Of a stretch of 64,000 nt of DNA, positions 58,454-64,000 are shown in pieces. The first letter of the stretch is position 1. Each line of letters starts with the position of its first letter. The notes under the pieces are model-generated. The model worked only from the letters and a program-made list of their open reading frames with translations. It had not been told where the DNA came from and did not search any database. This DNA comes from Ahaetulla prasina (lineage: Eukaryota; Chordata; Lepidosauria; Squamata; Colubridae), in assembly GCF_028640845.1 (NCBI RefSeq), contig NC_080540.1, positions 154,387,920 to 154,451,919 on the forward strand. The letters run 5' to 3'. The position numbers were made by a program, and so were the translations under genes.

Positions 58454-58854
58454 CAGGTAGTCCTCGATTTACAACAGTTCATTTAGTGACCATTCAAAGT
58501 CACAATGGCACTGAAAAAAGTGACATGCCCATTTTTCATAGTTATGACCTTTGCAGCAACCCCATGATCGTGTGATCAAAATTCAGATGCTTGGGCAACT
58601 GGTTCATACTTATGACTGTTGCCATGTCCCAAGGTCATGTGATCACATTTTGCCACCTTCTCACAAGCAAAGTCAATGGGGTGGGAGGTAGAGCAAGATT
58701 CACTTAACAATCAGGTTACTAACTTATCAGCTGCAGTGATTCACTTAACAACTGTGGCAAGAAAGGTCATAAAATAGGGCAAAACTCACTTAACTGTCTC
58801 ACTTAACAACATAAATTTTGGGCTCAATTGTGGTCATAAGTCGAGGGCTACCTG
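58454..58854 (-). mobile_element. TA-flanked MITE (Tigger-like), full length
   Basis: The 401-bp copy runs from CAGGTAGTCCTCGATTTAC to AAGTCGAGGGCTACCTG with TA on both sides. It lies 213 bp before exon 5. Confidence 0.88.
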
Positions 58855-59067
58855 TACAGTCAACGTAACTAAATTAATGTTTACCAGCTTGAATAAATTC
58901 TTAGCATCCACCATACATCTAGAGTTCACTGAGAGAGAAAGAACATCAGGGCTTGCTGTGTGAATGTTGTTGGACTGATCTTCCTTGCTGCTGCTTACCT
59001 ATTTATTTCTCTTCGTTTGACCACTAATCAAATAATAAACAGAAAATCTTTCTGTTTTTTAAAGCAG

Positions 59068-59176
59068 GTTGTTCACGACCATGGCAGAGCTGCTGAGGGG
59101 AGGATGATCTCAGAGAGCCACTTCTTTTCAGAGGACCTCGACTTACCTCATGGAGAAAGGAGCCACAATTCTTCAC
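59068..59176 (+). CDS. LIMA1: LIMA1 (EPLIN) exon 5
   Basis: The acceptor TTTTTTAAAGCAG ends at 59067 and donor GTGAGC begins at 59177. The 109 bases enter in phase 0 and leave in phase 1. The peptide VVHDHGRAAEGRMISESHFF, then SEDLDLPHGERSHNSS, is recognisable against the family's 'RA..GR.ISE.S.S.DDLE' pattern but has diverged, consistent with a fast-evolving linker. Its phase fits exons 4 and 6 exactly, which supports the call. Exons 5 and 6 together are 240 bases (80 codons). It is less conserved than its neighbours, so this exon is slightly less certain. Confidence 0.86.
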
Positions 59177-59590
59177 GTGAGCAATGTTCAATACGTATAG
59201 TTGGGATGACTCCTATATGTACAATGGCATGCACAGTATTTATTCTTTAATAACGAAGAAGGGCACTTCAGAACACAAAATATTAAACAACTTAAAATGA
59301 AAAAATACCTAATTTATATGGAGTGGTTAAAATATATATATATATAGGATAAATGCTTATATTTTGCTAATATATTGAAACTGTGTGCCTGATCCTTATA
59401 ATGTGCAAGAGTTATGTTTGGTAGTCCTTGACTTACGATCACTTGTTTGACAATGGTTTGAAGTTACAGTGGCACTGAAAAAAGTGACTTATGGCCCATT
59501 CTCAAAATTATGTCTTTTGCTCCGCCCTCATGGTCACGTAATCACAATTTGGCTCAAATTTATGAAGGTATCAGCATGTTGTGGTCACAT

Positions 59591-59925
59591 CAGTGGTGGG
59601 TTTCAATTTTTTTTTACTACCGGTTCTGTGGATGTGGTTTGGTGAGCGTGGCATGACTTGGTGGGCGTTGCAGGGGAAGGATACTGTAAAATTGACTGTA
59701 AGTTGACTTTGTAAATATACAAATAGAATGAGACTATTGCCTTATACAAAAAAAAAAAAAAAATCTCCATTCCCTCCTCACTCCAGGGGAAGGTTACTGC
59801 AAAATCCCCATTTTCTCCCAATCAGCTGGGACTTGGGAGGTAGAGAATAGATGGGGGCGGGGCCAGTCACAATTTCCACTACCGGTTCTTCAGAACTGGT
59901 CAGAACCTGCTGAAACCCACCTCTG
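59591..59925 (+). mobile_element. Non-autonomous hAT element (family H1)
   Basis: CAGTGGTGGGTTTCAAT and TGCTGAAACCCACCTCTG ends; flanks GGTCACAT (59583-59590) and GGTCACCT (59926-59933) match at 7 of 8. A SINE tail (59697-59762) has inserted in it. Confidence 0.88.
59697..59762 (+). repeat. SINE tail fragment nested in hAT
   Basis: TAAGTTGACTTTGTAAATAT and AATGAGACTATTGCCTTATA then poly-A, as in the SINE at 39662 but without its tRNA head and GCCGCC tail. Confidence 0.78.
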
Positions 59926-60006
59926 GGTCACCTGATCACGTTTTTGTGACCTTCCCAGACAGTTTCCGACATACAAAGTCAATGGGGAAAGCTGGATTTG
60001 CTTAAC

Positions 60007-60085
60007 AGCTGTTTGTTTGTTGTTTGTTTGTTTACATTTATACCCCGCCCTTCTCCGAAGACTCAGGGCGGCTTACAGTGTATAA
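60007..60085 (-). repeat. SINE/L2-type tail fragment, minus orientation
   Basis: (GTTT)n, then ACATTTATACCCCGCCCTTC, TCCGAAGACTCAGGGCGGC and TTACAGTGTATAAGGCA. Confidence 0.82.
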
Positions 60086-60367
60086 GGCATGACCTGTGTG
60101 ATTGGTTTAACAACCGTGTGTTTAGTTTAGTGTTTAGTTTAACTATGTGATTTGCTTAATGAGCCCAGTAGAAATGGTCATAAAATCGGGTCTGTTCTGA
60201 AATGACTTGCTTAATGACTGAAATTCAGGGCCCAAGTATTATAAGTCAAGGACTATCTCTGTAGATATTTTTTAAAATGGCCACATATTGTATGTACTGA
60301 AGAAAGTTGCAATTGATCAATTAGGGATTATATATGAGACAAAGAGATCAAAGTATTGAATATGCAA

Positions 60368-60590
60368 AATAAGTATGAAGTGCTTCCGCAATCTGGAATT
60401 AAGGAGAAACTTCCTCACTGCGAGGACAATTAACCAGTGGAACAGCTTGCATTCAGAAAACTCCATCACTGGAGTTTTTAAGAAAAAACTGGATAGTCAC
60501 CTGTGTGAAATGGTACATGGTCTCCTTCTTGAGCAGGGGATTGGACTAGAAGACCTCCAAGGTCCCTTCCAGCTCTATTCTGATTGAAAC
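60368..60590 (+). repeat. CR1 LINE 3' end
   Basis: GAGGACAATTAACCAGTGGA, GGACTAGAAGACCTCCAAGG and TCCCTTCCAGCTCTATTCTG: the coding end (NLELRRNFLTARTINQWNSL) and terminus of CR1. Confidence 0.87.
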
Positions 60591-60645
60591 CCCTGCCCAA
60601 ACAGGAAACACTATGCCATTTCAGACAAAAGGTTGTGGAAGACCG

Positions 60646-60806
60646 GTGTTTCTCAACCTCAGCAATTTTAAAATATTTGGGCTTCAACTCCCAGAATTTC
60701 CGAGACAGCATGTGTAGACTTCAGTGCCCAGAATTACCCAGTCAACTTGCTGTCTAAGGAATTTTGGGAATTGAAGTCCGTACATAAATTTGGGGAACAT
60801 TGTCCT
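60646..60806. repeat. Palindromic hAT-like MITE
   Basis: CGGTGTTTCTCAACC at the left and GGGGAACATTG at the right, with TTCAACTCCCAGAATTTCC and GGAATTTTGGGAATTGAAG inside. Confidence 0.65.
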
Positions 60807-62204
60807 TTATCATAGAAATTAATCCACCATAATAGGGAATTGAAGCCGAGAGTGAATGGAAACATCCCCAAGTCATCTAATTATAGAGGAGAAGAAAATT
60901 TTGATATGGCTTCCAGAGACATCCAAATGTTGTTACCCAAATAGAATTCTTAAAAAGAAGGAGAAAGTGTATTAGATTTATGACTGGCGATTTAACTGAT
61001 ATCTAACTTGAAATTTAAGTAATACTTGTTTTCTTCTGATCACTGTTTTTAACTTGAAATTGCCATAGCAAAAGAGATGGGGAAAAAATTATTACAGAAA
61101 ATTTGTGTGAACTGTTAAAGAGTTTGAAATGATGGTGTAGTCCAAGGTGAGCTCAGCCGTGTTTTGATACAATTTGATTTGAGATGGAACTCGTAATAGT
61201 GGTGGATCAAAGATTTCTTTTTCAATTTGATACATAGAACCAAGGGGGAAAAAAAACATTCTAGTGCTGATAATTGTTTTGTCCTTTTTGATTGGATTTC
61301 TTAAAAAAATATGTAAACTTTGGTATTGATACTTCTCAGATTCATAGCTACTCTACTATTGGACCAGATTTCTGGTGATGACCTGTGTTTACTTGAAGGG
61401 GAGATACTAAATGAATGCATCCCTTTAATAAAATGGAAATGTCTTTGGGGATTGCAGTCACTACCAACTGCTATATCCTTGTGTGCAAACGAGATAACAT
61501 GATCATATGTTTTTCTTTGGTGTAGAGACTGATCTCCACAGATATGGCAGTATAATTGTTGGTAGATATAAGTTACACCCATATCAACTATGATGACATA
61601 GTAATTACATAAATTTTGGCCCTGCAGCAGCAGCCCTTCCCTGATTTTCTTAGCAAACTGGACAACTGGGACAGTTTGTAAGTTGAGTGTGATTTGTATT
61701 ATTTGAAATTGGGTGACATAAAGTACAATTTGTGCTTGGATGAACCTCAATCTTGTGCCCCCAAGCAGCCACTTCAACTCCATTTCTGGATGTTACGTAA
61801 GTTCAGAAATAACCTCATACATTTCTCAATGGGAATGGGGAAGTGCTTTTTTTGGGGGGGGGAGCCAAAAGCATAAGCATCTAAATCAAAGGGTTTCCCC
61901 AACCTGTACTTTTGTTATTATTATTTTTTTGGTCATCTTCTTGTTTTCACAAGGGTAGCTCTTGAACTACTCACATCCAGGTCTAATGCTATTGCCTATA
62001 ATTTAGCTTTAAATTAGCAAAGAAACGAAGGGAATCTTTAAAGCAAAGTTCATTCTTTAAGGTAAACTTTTTTTTTTGCTTTGGTTATGGAGTTGGAATT
62101 AATTCATGCTCTTTGGCCACCTGGGTTATTAAGTGGTGGTGGTGGTGTTAAGCAAATTGAAGTTTTCATCTCTTACAGTGGGTCTTGGTATCAGCAGCTG
62201 TGTT
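60807..62204 (+). other. LIMA1 intron 5, no exon
   Basis: Unique AT-rich DNA. A minus-strand frame at 61301-61783 is chance: no family resemblance. Confidence 0.45.
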
Positions 62205-62305
62205 TATTCTAGAAGATCAAACTTTCAAGCATGCTGTCTGGGGAATGCTGGGATTTGAAGTCCACACATCTTAAACCTGCCAAGTTTGACAAACATGGTT
62301 CTAGA
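62205..62305. repeat. Fragment of the palindromic hAT-like MITE
   Basis: GGAATGCTGGGATTTGAAGT and CCACACATCTTAAACCTGCC; the ends are eroded. Confidence 0.5.
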
Positions 62306-62329
62306 TAAATTTGCTTTATTCCTCTGCAG

Positions 62330-62460
62330 TTTCAAGCCCGGAGAAAACAGAGAACAGGAGAAACCTAGAAATACCTCGCTTTTCAGAAACATCCATCAAG
62401 GATAGACTTGCTAAGTACCAAGCGGCTGTGTCCAAGCAGAGTGGCTCTCACAGTAATGTG
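62330..62460 (+). CDS. LIMA1: LIMA1 (EPLIN) exon 6
   Basis: The exon follows TTCCTCTGCAG (62329) and ends at GTG before GTAAGT (62461). It is 131 bases, enters in phase 1 and leaves in phase 0. After the shared codon it reads SSPEKTENRRNLEIPRFSET, then SIKDRLAKYQAAVSKQSGSH and SNV. The ETSIKDR(L/M)AKYQAAVSKQS block is a hallmark of EPLIN and lies shortly before the LIM domain, within the N-terminal actin-binding part. It brings the coded total to 289 residues. The next exon, with the rest of the linker and the LIM domain, is not found before the right edge. Confidence 0.96.
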
Positions 62461-63341
62461 GTAAGTTTTACTTTTTAGAGATGGGTGGCTGTCACTGCTC
62501 TGCAGTAGAGGATTCCGTCTAAAATGTTACTGAAGACTTTACTCAAAATTCTTGGGTTTTTTTCCCCTTTTAAAGTCTCATTTCTAATTAAAGCTGGTGG
62601 AACCTCTTTCAGGTTCTTTTTATGTGTGTGGAATTTTCTCTTGACTTTTTTGCTTCTGTAACAGCACAGGGGATAAGCTTTGTTTACCTGTGAGAATCGG
62701 AAAGTTTTGTTTAAAAAATTGCCATTATCTACATTTACACCATAGCACTTAGTTTTGTAATGAAAGAACTATCAGAGATCCATATTTCCATACAGGAAGA
62801 AATGGAAATTTTGTGCTATTTTGTTCAGCATGGAAAGAATTGAGTTTCTAATGCCTGGCTTGGAATTCTTTGCTTGTCAATAAAATAAAATTTAGATGTA
62901 GGAGCCCATCCCCTGTGCTTTGTGTATTTCTTGATGTCAAATTGTGATGTAGGTTGAGGTCTAGTAGGTAATATCCTCTTGCAGGATCAGAGGAATTCTG
63001 CTGTGGAGTCCTTGATGCTCTCTGAATTAGTTGTTTGAGGACATTTCATTACCTGACTAGGTATTATCAGTTTGAACATGGATGCTCATCTAAGACTAGA
63101 CACTAGCAGACCATCAATAACTTCAAGAACCAATGAAACAAACAATAACTCCAGAGTCCAGATCATACCAAAATGCTGACAGATGTTGCATTAAAGGAGA
63201 TGCAACTTGAAGGAGATATTATTTTTGTCTTGTTTCTTGCATCACGTGGGGGAAAGGCTGTCTTAGGGGAATAATTGATGAGTGGACAGCAATTTTATAA
63301 AATGAACAATTTCAAGAAAGTCAAGTATTACAACCAGGTCT
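62461..63341 (+). other. LIMA1 intron 6, start
   Basis: No exon or named repeat. Confidence 0.45.
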
Positions 63342-63349
63342 CTTAGAAC

Positions 63350-63624
63350 CAGGGGTGGGTTTCAAATTTTTTTACTACTGGTTCTGTGGCCGTGGCTTGG
63401 TGGCCGTGGCAGGGGAAGGTTACTGTAAAATCTCTATTCCGTCCCCAATCCAGGGGAAGGATACTGTAAAATCCCCATTTCTTCCTGATCAGCTGGGACT
63501 TGGGAGGCAGAGAATAGATGAGGGTGGGGCCAGTCAGAATTTTTACTACCAGTTCTCCGAACTACTCAAAATTTCCGCTACCGGTTCTCTAGAACTGGTC
63601 AGAACCTGCTGAAACCCACCTCTG
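63350..63624 (+). mobile_element. Non-autonomous hAT element (family H1), type copy
   Basis: The 275-bp element has ends CAGGGGTGGGTTTCA and TGAAACCCACCTCTG and a perfect 8-bp duplication CTTAGAAC (63342-63349, 63625-63632). The interior shows the CAGCTGGGACTTGGGAGGCA and TACCGGTTCT words seen in the other H1 copies. Confidence 0.93.
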
Positions 63625-63632
63625 CTTAGAAC

Positions 63633-64000
63633 GGCTACTTTTTCATTAAAATGTACATAGCAATGCCCAGTAGCCTCGTCTAAGCAAAAAGAACTTTGAG
63701 AATGAGAGATCTGATTTATGTCTGAAAGGTGTTTTTTCAAAAGGCAACTGGGCCACTGCATACTTGAAATAAGGAATTGCAAGCATCAATTAAGTTAAAA
63801 CGAGTTTGTTATATTTTAAGGAGACCATAACATTTAAAGTAATCAAATATACTGTATCCTATCCTGCTTACTGAACATTTTACTGTGTTCTGTATATTTG
63901 GAAGAGGTTAACGAATTAATGTGAACCTAGGGTAGATCAATATCTACTTGGATAGTTTCTGGAGTTTGTGCAATAAATTAGCAAGTATTTAGGCCAACCC
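63633..64000 (+). other. LIMA1 intron 6, to window edge
   Basis: Nothing recognised. Confidence 0.45.

Larger units (their letters stand above)
59419..60259 (-). mobile_element. TA-flanked MITE broken by nested insertions
   Basis: Pieces of one MITE (GGTAGTCCTTGACTTACG at the left, AAGTCAAGGACTATCTCTGTA at the right) are separated by an hAT element (59591-59925) and a SINE fragment (60007-60085). Confidence 0.8.

Noticed and set aside
61301..61783. 160-codon minus-strand frame in intron 5
   Set aside because: No recognisable domain, no splice or promoter context, typical chance frame in AT-rich DNA.

Overview
This is an intron-rich, AT-rich, transposon-packed vertebrate nuclear window. Several repeat types point to a squamate, probably a snake: short retroelement ends carrying (AATAG)n tails next to a 'TTATTGGCCAAGTGTGATTGGACACACAAGG'-like end, a GATA array, CR1/L2/RTE-type LINEs, tRNA-derived SINEs and many non-autonomous hAT and TA-flanked DNA transposons. 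The species cannot be named from the sequence alone.

The only host gene I can support is the 5' half of LIMA1 (EPLIN, an actin-binding LIM-domain protein) on the + strand. A CpG/GC-box island at about 18.5-18.8 kb probably holds the first promoter and a non-coding exon. Five coding exons follow: 33945-34063, 42020-42065, 49227-49688, 59068-59176 and 62330-62460. Each has GT/AG splice sites and compatible phases (2, 0, 0, 1, 0), and together they encode the first 289 residues of the long (beta) isoform. The LIM domain and C-terminal half lie beyond the right edge. The start of the short (alpha) isoform is an internal methionine, residue 160, at 49539. A perfect CArG box at 48976-48985 lies 241 bp before that exon, in a transposon-poor stretch, and marks a candidate SRF-responsive alpha promoter.

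1-18.5 kb is repeat-dominated intergenic DNA. It holds the 3' part of a Ty3/gypsy-type element (RNase H, integrase, 3' LTR) split by a solo LTR, an ORF1-only L1 with a 20-bp target duplication, a second solo LTR of the same family inside a TA-flanked MITE, a 1.4-kb hAT derivative containing a smaller hAT MITE, a decayed LINE fragment and a decayed RTE/BovB-like LINE that itself carries an LTR and a CR1 end. 18.5-33.9 kb is LIMA1 intron 1, with a 213-bp near-perfect hairpin, an antisense L1 3' end and a long transposon-poor middle. 34-64 kb is introns 2-6. They hold CR1, L2, SINE and hAT copies, including a SPIN-like hAT element with a perfect 8-bp duplication, and a nested stack at 59.4-60.3 kb.

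No bacterial-type system, CRISPR array, tRNA or rRNA gene is present. The best leads are the alpha-promoter CArG box, the SPIN-like element (a family known for horizontal transfer), the ORF1-only L1, the long hairpin in intron 1 and the datable nesting of transposons.
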